The notes below the pieces were generated by a model, which worked only from the letters and a program-made list of their open reading frames with translations, did not search any database and had not been told where the DNA came from. The position numbers and the translations under genes were made by a program. Positions 15,919 through 24,018 of a DNA stretch of 48,072 bases are shown one piece after another (the stretch's first letter is position 1; each line of letters begins with the position of its first letter). This stretch comes from Campylobacter sp. (lineage in GTDB: Bacteria; Campylobacterota; Campylobacteria; Campylobacterales; Campylobacteraceae): NCBI GenBank assembly GCA_022775765.1, contig JALFKC010000078.1, positions 1 through 48,072 on the forward strand, read 5' to 3'.

Positions 15919-16982
15919 TGAGAGTTTTTGCTGTTTTATTTGCAACTATTTTGATAAATTTGGGGTTATTTTCTTATCCGTTAATCACCATTTTTGAGCA
16001 AAAGTATAGAACTAGTTTGCCTGTTTTTGTCAAAGATAATAAAATAGTCAAATTCAGCCAAAAGCTTACTTCTAATAAGGAGATATTTAAAGAGAAAATT
16101 TCACTAATTTTGCAAAAAGCAAACACTAAATTTAACAAATTTGATGAAAATTTCGCTAGCGAAAATTCGCCTAAAATAGATGATACAGATAAAATGGACG
16201 AAATTTTAAAGCAAAACATTAGCGTGCAAATTCCATCAAAAAGCGAAATTTCAAATAAAACAAATCTTGATAATATGACAAATTCGTCACTAGAAATTTG
16301 CGAAATTCCTAGTGAGCTAAATTTTGATGAAATTTTGCAAGGCCAAAGCACAAAAGACCAAAATACTACAATTTCAAAAAACAATACTATTTTGCTAATT
16401 GGCGATTCACTGATGGATGGGGTTGGTATTCAGCTTAAGCCACACCTTGCTAAATTTGGCTATGAGGTTATTAACCTTTCAAAAAATAGCACTGGCCTTG
16501 CAAATAAGGAGTATTTTGATTGGCAAAGTGAGCTTGAAAACGCACTTACAAAGCACCAAAATGTCGCTGCGGTGGTTGTGTTTATGGGTGCAAATGATAC
16601 GCTTGATATCAAAAAAACTGGGAAATATATCAGTTTTAACAAAGAAATTTGGTCTGAAATTTACGTTAGCAGGGTACTTGAGTTAAAGGGCATTGTGCCT
16701 AGTGGCGTGAAGCTGATTTGGATAGAAATCCCTTGTATGAGGTCTTTGTCTTTTGATAAAAAAATTAAAAAATTAAATGCGATTTACAAAAATAGTTTAA
16801 ACGCACCAAATGACTATTTTGTGGGAACTATGGATGATTTTTGTGAGGGTGGCAAATACGAAGCTTATGTTAAAATTGATGGGAAATCCTATAAACTAAG
16901 AGCTGGAGATGGCATTCATCTCACGCCTCGTGGCTACAAAATAATATCAGATAAAGTTTTTGAAATTATAAAAGATGATTAA
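15918..16982 (+). CDS. patB: SGNH/GDSL hydrolase-fold O-acetyltransferase, PatB-like
   Basis: This 354-residue protein has an N-terminal membrane or signal segment (residues 1-25) and a polar Ser/Asn/Lys-rich linker (35-155). An SGNH domain follows: GDSLMDG with nucleophile S164, GAND with N226, and DGIH with D331 and H334. The length of linker before the domain fits a periplasmic enzyme tethered to the inner membrane. It would receive acetyl groups from the MBOAT partner and place them on glycan hydroxyls, peptidoglycan most likely. ATG at 15918-15920 overlaps the MBOAT stop, so it is translated by coupling. A few extra codons upstream (TTG) are open but unnecessary. An esterase role is possible with the same fold. 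Confidence 0.75.
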   Translation: MRVFAVLFATILINLGLFSYPLITIFEQKYRTSLPVFVKDNKIVKFSQKLTSNKEIFKEKISLILQKANTKFNKFDENFASENSPKIDDTDKMDEILKQNISVQIPSKSEISNKTNLDNMTNSSLEICEIPSELNFDEILQGQSTKDQNTTISKNNTILLIGDSLMDGVGIQLKPHLAKFGYEVINLSKNSTGLANKEYFDWQSELENALTKHQNVAAVVVFMGANDTLDIKKTGKYISFNKEIWSEIYVSRVLELKGIVPSGVKLIWIEIPCMRSLSFDKKIKKLNAIYKNSLNAPNDYFVGTMDDFCEGGKYEAYVKIDGKSYKLRAGDGIHLTPRGYKIISDKVFEIIKDD

Positions 16983-16990
16983 GCAAAATT

Positions 16991-16999
16991 TGATACAAT
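16991..16999 (+). promoter_or_regulatory. Extended -10 promoter of tRNA-Ser
   Basis: TGA-TACAAT forms an extended -10 element about 9 bases before the tRNA 5' end, directly after the stop of the SGNH gene. Confidence 0.5.
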
Positions 17000-17008
17000 A
17001 ACGCTTTT

Positions 17009-17096
17009 AGATGGGTGTCTGAGCGGTTGAAAGAGCACGCCTGGAACGCGTGTAAGGTGCAAGCCTTCGAGGGTTCAAATCCCTTCCCATCTGCCA
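17009..17096 (+). tRNA. tRNA-Ser(GGA)
   Basis: An 88-base tRNA including encoded CCA. The acceptor stem is AGATGGG with CCCATCT, the discriminator base is G, the anticodon arm is CACGC-CTGGAAC-GCGTG with anticodon GGA, and the T arm is GAGGG-TTCAAAT-CCCTT. The long variable arm between anticodon and T arms is that of a class II serine tRNA. It reads UCC and UCU codons. Confidence 0.95.
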
Positions 17097-17535
17097 GACA
17101 TTGTTTTTAAACTTTTACAAACTTTATCAAATCTTGCCAAAACTTGCTAAATTTGACTGATATAGAGATAAAAAATTGACTACTTTTTAAAAACTATGCT
17201 AACAATCTTAAATTTAAACAATTTTTATTTGATTAATGGGTTAATTTGGATAAATCAGTGTTAAATTCACACTCTTTTGTTAGATTTAAGATTTCTAAAT
17301 TATAGCACAATATTTGGGTTTTGATTGAGATTATTTATTGCTCTTAAATTTGAGATTAAATTGCTTTTTGGGTTATTAAATATTAGCCTTGTTTGACTTG
17401 CAACTGGCTGCAAAAAATATCTTTGCTTGAGAATTTAGCACCAAATTTTGATAGTGGCGAACTATTTTTGCAAAGACTAAAAAATATATCAAAGACAAAT
17501 TAAGCTTTTAGAGCTTGTAGTGGCATTATAAAAAT
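17097..17535 (+). other. Non-coding gap after tRNA-Ser, with a short gene remnant
   Basis: About 440 bases hold no intact gene. A short open stretch near the right end (about 17385-17503, plus strand) reads LLENLAPNFDSGELFLQRLKN and then stops. It looks like the C-terminus of a lost gene but matches nothing I recognise. The rest is A/T-rich without clear repeats. Gaps like this beside a tRNA can mark old integration events; no attachment-site duplicate of the tRNA 3' end is seen. Confidence 0.4.
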
Positions 17536-17557
17536 AGTCGGCTCAAGTGAGCCAACT
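17536..17557 (-). terminator. Terminator of the fdh operon
   Basis: Hairpin with GGCTC (17540-17544) and GAGCC (17549-17553) around AAGT, extended by AGT/ACT past one mismatch. On the minus strand it is followed by ATTTTTAT. It starts four bases after the FdhB stop codon. Confidence 0.75.
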
Positions 17558-17560
17558 AAA

Positions 17561-18127
17561 TTATTTGGTAAAAAGCCCTATGCGGTTTCTATTCATCACT
17601 CTTTTTCTGTAGATATTAGAAACTTCAGTTGCGTCGCCAACTAGCAAAGCGTTAGTTGAACATATCGCTGCACACATCGGAACTTTGCCTTCAGCTATGC
17701 GGTTTTGACCATAAAGCTCTCTTTCTTCGCTAGAATTAGTCTCTTCAGGGCCACCAGCACACATTGTGCATTTATCCATCTCGCCTTTTATACTAAAAGC
17801 ACCATCCCTTGGGAATTGTGGTGCACCAAATGGACACGCATATAAGCAGTATCCACACCCAATGCAGGTTTTTTTGTCGTGAAGCACAATGCCATCTTCT
17901 CTAATATAAAAGCAATTTACAGGACAAACTTGTGCACAAGGGGCGTCGGTGCAGTGCTGACAAGCTAGAGTGCTTGAGTACTCTTTGCCTACAACGCCTT
18001 CATTGATGATGACAACTTTGCGTCTATTTATCCCAACTGGGACTTCGTGAGCTGACGAGCAAGCCACTTGACAGCCATAGCAGGCTATACATCTGTCGTT
18101 ATCTACATAAAATTTCATTCTTGCCAT
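17561..18127 (-). CDS. fdhB: Formate dehydrogenase iron-sulfur subunit FdhB
   Basis: This 188-residue protein has four Cys clusters for [4Fe-4S] centres: CIACYGCQVAC (13-23), CQHCTDAPCAQVCPVNC (56-72), CIGCGYCLYACP (88-99), and CTMC (120-123) with CAAIC (152-156). It forms the electron relay from the molybdenum/tungsten site of FdhA toward the membrane. There is no C-terminal membrane helix, so it must dock to a separate cytochrome b or other acceptor. It has no Tat signal of its own and would be exported with FdhA. ATG follows AAGGAG and lies 10 bases after the FdhA stop. The terminator comes immediately after, so no fdhC follows here. Confidence 0.93.
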   Translation of the reverse strand: MARMKFYVDNDRCIACYGCQVACSSAHEVPVGINRRKVVIINEGVVGKEYSSTLACQHCTDAPCAQVCPVNCFYIREDGIVLHDKKTCIGCGYCLYACPFGAPQFPRDGAFSIKGEMDKCTMCAGGPEETNSSEERELYGQNRIAEGKVPMCAAICSTNALLVGDATEVSNIYRKRVMNRNRIGLFTK

Positions 18128-18137
18128 AACTTACTCC

Positions 18138-21047
18138 TTATGCTTTTTCTATCTTGCAAAGTCCAGCATTGAACTCTGAAATTTGAGTATTGATATCAAA
18201 GCCATAGTTTGTAATGGTGTTTGAGCTCTCGCCTATTATATATGGTTTGGTACCCTCAGGGTATCTATCGCTTAGATCCACGCCTTGTAAAATTCCCGCA
18301 AAGTTATAAGGCATAACTATTCTATCGGGTGTGACTGATTCAGAGTAGATACATTTAACCTTGATTTTTGTCCCTTGTGGGCTGTGTATCCACATCATCT
18401 CACCATCTCTTATGCCTTTGTTTGCTGCTAATTTAGGATTGACATGAGCAAACATCTCAGGCGTAATCGCTGCAAGGTATTTGCTAGTCCTTTCTATCAT
18501 ACCAGCCCCACTTAAATTTACTAGTCTTAGTGAGCTAACCACAGTTGGGAACTCTTCACTCCAATCTTTTTCTTGTTGCTCGCTTTTAAATTTAGTAGCA
18601 ACCCTAAAGTTTCTTGCTTGATCGTCCCAAGTAGGGTATTTTTGCACTAAATCCCAGCGCGGTGAGTGGATCGGTTCTCTGTGTTTTGGAATCGGATCTG
18701 CAAATTCCCATACCTTTACTCTAGCTCTAGCATTTCCACACGGACAAACCCCAGCTTCACGGCATTTTTGTGCGATTATACCGCTGTAATCCATACTCCA
18801 ACTAGGCCCCATTTTAGCTCTTTCTTCATCGGTTAGAGTTATACCTAAAACGCTTTCAATGTTTTCTTTGGTGATTTGAGCGTGACCGCCTTTTACCTTT
18901 GAGCCAGGCAAGGTTATGCTCTCATCGGCTAGTTGGCTAACGCCGTCATGCTCTAGTCCAAAGCGGTTTCTAAAGCCCATTCCGCCTTCTGCGTAAGGCT
19001 TAGTTATATCATACAAAATCGGCGTTCCAGGGTGCTTTTCATCCCAACAAGGCCACGGAAGACCATAATATTCACCCTCAACTGGTCCAATCCCCTTTAG
19101 GGTTGCTGGATCAAAGTATTGCCAGTTTTCTTGATGTTTTTTAAGTCTTGCTGCTGTGCGACCGTTATTTCCGATACTTTGAGTATTTCTTGCGATCTCA
19201 TCAGTCGCATCATCTGGCCAAACAAAGTCATCTTTTACCTGCTTGATCTCTCCATCAACCACGCCCATTTTCATACCACGCACAAACTCATCATAAAAAC
19301 CAAATTTCTTAGCAAACATAAACATTATCTCTTGATCTTCTTTGCTTTCATAAATCGGCTTAATAACCTGAGTTCTCCACTGAGCTGAGCGGTTTGTAGC
19401 ACTAACATAGCCTGAGCTTTCAAACTGAGTGCAAGCTGGAAGTACATAAATTCCATCTTTTCTATCGCTTAAAATCGCAACTTCGTTCAAAAACGGCTCG
19501 GCTACTACAAGCATATCAAGCTTGTCTAGAGCTTCTTTGATTTTGACTTGATGAGCCATTGAAGTAATTCCTGTTCCTTGAACCCAAAGAACTCTTAAAT
19601 TTCCACTTGAAAATGTGTCTTCTTCTTTTAAAACTCCTTGCCACCATTTTGATAACGAGTAGCCCTTTTCGTTACGCCAATTTCTATCTTCTGGGTTTTT
19701 CTCATCGTAGTAAAAATACTCTTTAAAGTTTGTCCCAGCGACATCTTCACCAAGTTTTTCTCTTTTTTCTTTGGTTGAAACAGCAAATCTTTTAACAAAC
19801 GCGTCATAATCAACACCCCAACCTTTGCAGTGGTGTTTCCAAGCTGCGTCTCCTAGACCATAATAACCTGGCAGGCTATCTGCTAGGCAGTTCATATCGG
19901 TTGCACCTTGAACATTGTCGTGCCCTCTAAGAATATTACATCCGCCACCTGGTTTTCCCATATTGCCTAAAACAAGTTGTAAAATCGCTAAAATTCTAGT
20001 GTTTGAACTACCAACTGAGTGTTGAGTAATACCCAAAGCCCAGCACAAACTAGATGGTCTTGAAGTGGCAAAAAGTCTAGTAAATTCCTCCAGCTCTTCA
20101 ATCTTACATCCTGTTACATTTGCAACCTCTTCAGGTGTCCAGTGAGCAGCTTCCTTTCTTATCTCATCAACGGCGTAGCTTTGCTTTGCGATGACTTCTT
20201 TGTCTTCCCAGCCATTTTTGAAGATTAGATGAAGCATTCCATAAATAAATGCGATATCAGTTCCTGGTCTAATTCTTATATACATATCAGCTTTTGCTGC
20301 TGTTCTAGTGAAAACCGGATCTACAACAACGATTTTAGCGTTGTTTCTATCCCTTGCTTGCAGTGCGGATTTCATCGCTCCAACTGGATTTGCGACGGCT
20401 GAATTTGCACCTATGAATAAAATCACTTTTGAGTTTAACATATCTTTGCTGTGGTTTGTCATAGCACCATAACCCCAAGTATTCGCCACACCGGCGACTG
20501 TTGCACTATGTCAAATTCTAGCTACATGATCTATATTATTTGTTCCCCAAAATGCTGCAAATTTCCTAAAATAAAATGCTTGTTCGTTTGAAAATTTAGC
20601 CGAACCCAAAAACTCAACGCTATCTGGGCCGTCTTCTTTTCTAATCTCAAGCATTTTTGCTGAAATCTCATCAACTGCAGTCTCCCACGAAATTCTCTCC
20701 CACTTTCCATCTACTTTTTTGAGTGGGTATTTAAGCCTCATTTTTGACTTTGTAAGGTCGATTTGGTCTATACCCTTACAGCAGTGGCTTCCTTGAGAGA
20801 ATGGGTGATCTGTAGCTACATCTTGGCGAATCCAAGTGTTTGTAGATTCATCAACTTCGGCTAAGATTCCGCAACCTGCCGAGCAAATCGAACATATGGT
20901 CTTTTTCATCACTGTGTTTGGAAATGGATTTTTAACTTCTTCAGGGGTAGCATCTCTAAAGATTTCGCTTTCACCACCAAATAAAGCACTTGATCCAACT
21001 CCAAGAGCTGCCAGCTTTAAAAAAGAGCGTCTTGCTATATTACTCAT
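18138..21047 (-). CDS. fdhA: Selenocysteine formate dehydrogenase catalytic subunit FdhA
   Basis: The gene must be read through an in-frame TGA (20511-20513) as one protein of 969 residues. It has a Tat signal (ARRSFLKLAALGVGSSALF, residues 5-23), then a [4Fe-4S] site CSICSAGCG and SHCCKG. After HVARI comes selenocysteine 179, then HSATVAGVANTWGYG. Reading U at this place gives the active-site pattern of Sec-containing formate dehydrogenases, where U ligates Mo or W and a His follows. The rest is the molybdopterin oxidoreductase fold, ending in the dinucleotide-binding domain. It oxidises formate to CO2 in the periplasm to feed the respiratory chain. ATG follows AAGGAG. The tiny Tat gene upstream and FdhB downstream are in the same operon. 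SelA and SelB are encoded nearby. Confidence 0.95.
20483..20513 (-). promoter_or_regulatory. Sec UGA codon and SECIS hairpin in fdhA
   Basis: After the UGA (20511-20513), 13 bases lead to a stem TCGCC (20497-20493), a loop GGTGT (20492-20488) and GGCGA (20487-20483), a perfect 5-bp hairpin. The loop GGU, which SelB recognises in bacterial SECIS elements, begins 18 bases after the UGA. From memory this is the same distance as in E. coli fdhF. Confidence 0.88.
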
Positions 21048-21056
21048 AACAACTCC

Positions 21057-21254
21057 TTAATAAACTATCTTGTAGTAATCTTCCCAAGCTTTACTTTTAA
21101 AATAAAGCACCTCTTTTTTCTTTGCTTTGCCTTGAGTTACACCAGAAGTGTTATTATCAGGCGTTTTAGCATTTAGTGCAACCGCAGTTACAGCTGTAGC
21201 TGCTGCACCAAGCTTAAGGGATTTTCTAAGAAAATCTCTTCTATTTTCTTGCAT
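21057..21254 (-). CDS. Small Tat-signal protein of the fdh operon (FdhX-like)
   Basis: This 65-residue protein starts with a twin-arginine signal (NRRDFLRKSLKLGAAATAVTAVAL, residues 4-27). A short lysine-rich tail follows, ending in VLYFKSKAWEDYYKIVY. A small Tat protein directly upstream of fdhA is a conserved mark of formate dehydrogenase operons in Campylobacterota and Shewanella, where it has been called FdhX. Its role is not established; it may escort or mature the enzyme. Start is ATG behind AAGGAG (TAAAGGAGATAAAATG). The FdhA start is 9 bases beyond its stop. Confidence 0.8.
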   Translation of the reverse strand: MQENRRDFLRKSLKLGAAATAVTAVALNAKTPDNNTSGVTQGKAKKKEVLYFKSKAWEDYYKIVY

Positions 21255-21358
21255 TTTATCTCCTTTATTTTAGTATGCAAATTTAGCATATTTTTTATGT
21301 TAAATTTGCAAATTCATATAATTTTGCTATGCGAAAATTTATAGCCACAAACTAAAAT

Positions 21359-21406
21359 AGTATATGAAAAGTGACTATTACAATATGCAAATTTTACACA
21401 TTGTAA
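21359..21406 (-). promoter_or_regulatory. fdh operon promoter with a dyad operator
   Basis: On the minus strand TATACT (21364-21359) is a likely -10 box ahead of the small Tat gene. Upstream lies a perfect dyad, TTACAAT (21378-21384), 15-base centre, ATTGTAA (21400-21406), covering the -35 region. This is the form of a dimeric regulator site. The response regulator at 25496 is one candidate binder; a Crp/Fnr-family protein is another. Confidence 0.5.
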
Positions 21407-21486
21407 TTTATTAAACATTGACTAAACTCCCATATACTTAGGTATTCTAGCGAAATTTTAATCAATTTAACTTTAATAAAATAAAT

Positions 21487-22182
21487 TTAACTTTTTTCTT
21501 CAGTTTTGTCTAAGATATCATAAATTTCATCGATATTTTCCATCTTGGTTTCATAAGGTTTTTTAGCTAGACTTTGCCTTGCAATGTCTTTGAGTGGTGG
21601 CTTGCTAAGCCCATAAACTGAGCGTTCAAGCGAGATAAAATTCTCAAATAAAATTGCTAAATTCTTAAAAAATTTTGCACTTTTGTGATATTTTAAAAGA
21701 TAGATAAACTCATCAATTATTTCATTTATTATCGAAGTAAAAAGTTGTGAACTAAGTAGGGTGTATTTGGCCTCATTTTTGCTAAGCATTTTTGACATAC
21801 TTAACAACACAAAATAGATACTATCTTCGCTATCATGGCTATTTTCATTTAGTCTAAAATCTGTTTTTTTAATGATATCGGTGATAATATGTTTTGCGTG
21901 CCCTTCGTCTCTGCCTTCTGTATAAAAACTAGCCCCAAGCGGGACATTTGCAAACGAAAAATCAAAAAATACTGCATTTTGCTCACTTTTAAACTCATCG
22001 AATTTAAACTCGCTAAGCTCTTTAAATGCACTTTCATTGTCTTTTGATAGGCTGGCTGAGTACAAAAAATTTAGCTGGTCTTGCCATCTATTGAATATCT
22101 CATCATCTTCGCTAAACAAAAATGGCAATGCAAAAAATTCATAATAATAGCTTCTTATTCTTTTAATCTCTTTGTAGTCCAT
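21487..22182 (-). CDS. TorD-family chaperone for formate dehydrogenase
   Basis: This 231-residue, all-helical, cytoplasmic protein has the TorD/DmsD pattern: YYYEFFALPFLF near the N-terminus, the core segment FANVPLGASFYTEGRDEG (about 138-155 as a loop and helix), and D/E-rich helices after it. Such chaperones bind the Tat signal of a molybdoenzyme and hold it until the cofactor is inserted. Given its place, the client should be FdhA, whose Tat signal would otherwise carry it out too early. It overlaps the ferredoxin-like gene by one base (TAATG). A 232-bp gap containing the fdh promoter separates it from the small Tat gene. Confidence 0.8.
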   Translation of the reverse strand: MDYKEIKRIRSYYYEFFALPFLFSEDDEIFNRWQDQLNFLYSASLSKDNESAFKELSEFKFDEFKSEQNAVFFDFSFANVPLGASFYTEGRDEGHAKHIITDIIKKTDFRLNENSHDSEDSIYFVLLSMSKMLSKNEAKYTLLSSQLFTSIINEIIDEFIYLLKYHKSAKFFKNLAILFENFISLERSVYGLSKPPLKDIARQSLAKKPYETKMENIDEIYDILDKTEEKS

Positions 22183-23855
22183 TAGAAAATTTTCACTCCT
22201 TGTTCAAGTTGTTTTTTTATCATCAATTTTGCCTTGCAGTCGCTACAGCAATAAAGCGATTTGAGTTTATAAGGGTCATCTTTAAATTTTGGTTCCATAA
22301 AATTTGCGATTTTTTGCACGGCTTTGGTAGTTGCAAACTCTTTGCCACACTCTACGCATTTAAATAGCTCATCTTTGGCTAAGGTTTGATATTCAAAATA
22401 CTCAGGCTTTAATTCAAGCTCACCTCTGGTTAGCTTAATAGTGTCTTTTTCAGCACAGCTTACTTCACAATATCCGCAAGTTGTGCAAATTGAAGCGTTG
22501 AATTTGATAGAATTATCTTTGGTATCAGCGATTAATGCTCCGACATTGCACGCCCCAACGCAGCTCAAACAAAGCGTGCAAGAGCTCTCATTAATTTCAA
22601 CCTTGCCATATCTTATCCATTCACCACTCTTTGCGACGCCTAGATCATCACCCCCTACCAAAAATTTAACTCTCTTTGCAAAAATCTCTCTTTTTGCGAG
22701 ATTTGCTTGATTTGCTAAGCTAAATTTGCTCTCATGAATTAGTTTGGCGGTTTTGAGAGCAATTCTTAGTTCTATCTCATCTTTTGCCACCAAAATAGCG
22801 TCAACGCCAAATTTGAGATTATAAATTTGATTGATTAAATCAATGCTCTCTTTTACGCCAGCAGAGATTAAATCACTATAAAATATTATATTAGCCCCAC
22901 TCTCTTCAAGCAGGGTCAAAAGGTGGGTTTGGCTTAGAAACTTCTCACCTTCAATTGCAAACGGAAGCACATTTTTTGGCAAACTCACATCACAATCATC
23001 AAGGTCCATTATGCGTGGGGTGATGAGTGGAATTTTATTCTCATACATTTTCGCAACTTCCCAAAACGCGTCTTTTGGCATTTTGGTGTAATCAAGTGCA
23101 CCACTTGGGCAAATACTTACGCAGCCCCCACACCCCACACAGTCGATATGAGAAAAAACTAGCTCTTTTTTCTCATCATCCTTTAAAATCGCCACGGTCG
23201 GGCAGATATCTACGCATTTTGCACAGTGTTCGCTTCGTCTGTGGTGGTATTGACAGATATCAGAGTTATATGAGATAGAGTTTTTGTAGTGATAGAGTGG
23301 AAAGTGATTATTAAGATAGTCTAAAATTTCAATCGGCTCAAGCTCGCTAATTTCTAAACACCCACTCTGTCTAAGCATATATGGCTTAGCATTTTCAACC
23401 AAAAAAAAGTCGCACTCTACTTCAAAATCCTTGCCGTGTTGAAGCACATCCGCAAAAAGCTCGCCAACTTGCCCGTAGATAAAGTTTATCTCGCTGTGAG
23501 TTAGGGTTATCACGCTAAATCCACTCTCTTTTAATGTGGTGGCAAGTTCGCTTTTGTCATCATCGCTAACAAGTAAAATATTTTTACCGACCTCTTTTTC
23601 ATAATCAATATCTGTAGCACCATCAAAAGTTACCGCTCTTGCTTCGTATAAAAGGCTACTATTTTTGGCTTTTTGAATGGTGTCATCAAGACTTTTGCTT
23701 AGATAAAAATTGATCTCAGGTGCGTAGATTAAGGCTTTTTGATTTTCGTCATTGCTAACTAAAAACTCGCTACTACAGGGCTTATTTAATAGTTCAATCT
23801 CATCGCTTAAAACAACTTCATCGTCTAAGTTTTGTATGAATACAAATTCTTTCAT
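22182..23855 (-). CDS. Multi-cluster 4Fe-4S ferredoxin-like protein of the fdh locus
   Basis: This 557-residue protein has an N-terminal half with few motifs, then CQYHHRRSEHCAKCVDICP (about 200-218) and CVGCGGCVSICP (about 239-250). Near the end come CTLCLSCVGACN and CTTCGYCEVSCAE, i.e. at least four [4Fe-4S] sites. The tail has CVECGKE and CCSDCKAKL, which look like a zinc ribbon. There is no signal peptide, so it is cytoplasmic. Always next to the TorD-like gene in this kind of locus, it may move electrons or sulfur for FdhA maturation; this is inference. It is the first gene of the minus-strand group, with AGGAAAG before ATG 23853-23855. Confidence 0.75.
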   Translation of the reverse strand: MKEFVFIQNLDDEVVLSDEIELLNKPCSSEFLVSNDENQKALIYAPEINFYLSKSLDDTIQKAKNSSLLYEARAVTFDGATDIDYEKEVGKNILLVSDDDKSELATTLKESGFSVITLTHSEINFIYGQVGELFADVLQHGKDFEVECDFFLVENAKPYMLRQSGCLEISELEPIEILDYLNNHFPLYHYKNSISYNSDICQYHHRRSEHCAKCVDICPTVAILKDDEKKELVFSHIDCVGCGGCVSICPSGALDYTKMPKDAFWEVAKMYENKIPLITPRIMDLDDCDVSLPKNVLPFAIEGEKFLSQTHLLTLLEESGANIIFYSDLISAGVKESIDLINQIYNLKFGVDAILVAKDEIELRIALKTAKLIHESKFSLANQANLAKREIFAKRVKFLVGGDDLGVAKSGEWIRYGKVEINESSCTLCLSCVGACNVGALIADTKDNSIKFNASICTTCGYCEVSCAEKDTIKLTRGELELKPEYFEYQTLAKDELFKCVECGKEFATTKAVQKIANFMEPKFKDDPYKLKSLYCCSDCKAKLMIKKQLEQGVKIF

Positions 23856-23946
23856 TAACTTTCCTAATTTATAAATTTATTATTAGCGTTAAATTTTATT
23901 ATGAAAATGGTTAATACTTACTGAAACATCCTACTAAATTTTTAGC

Positions 23947-23952
23947 TATAAT
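23947..23952 (+). promoter_or_regulatory. -10 box of the kinase-selAB operon
   Basis: TATAAT within TAGCTATAATATTAC, 66 bases before the kinase start, in the 163-bp gap shared with the divergent ferredoxin-like gene. An AGGAAAG ribosome site precedes ATG 24019. Confidence 0.6.
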
Positions 23953-24018
23953 ATTACACATAAAAGCATAAAATTTTTACCAATTGCTTTTGCAAGACTA
24001 TTTAGGAAAGAATTTATA

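Noticed and set aside
17097-17535. Genomic island attachment site at tRNA-Ser
   Set aside because: No integrase and no second copy of the tRNA 3' end are visible in the window; only a short gene remnant is present.
20483-21047. fdhA as two genes, or as a frameshifted pseudogene, because of the TGA
   Set aside because: The frame is unchanged on both sides, the residue context matches Sec-formate dehydrogenases, a SECIS hairpin follows and selA/selB are nearby.
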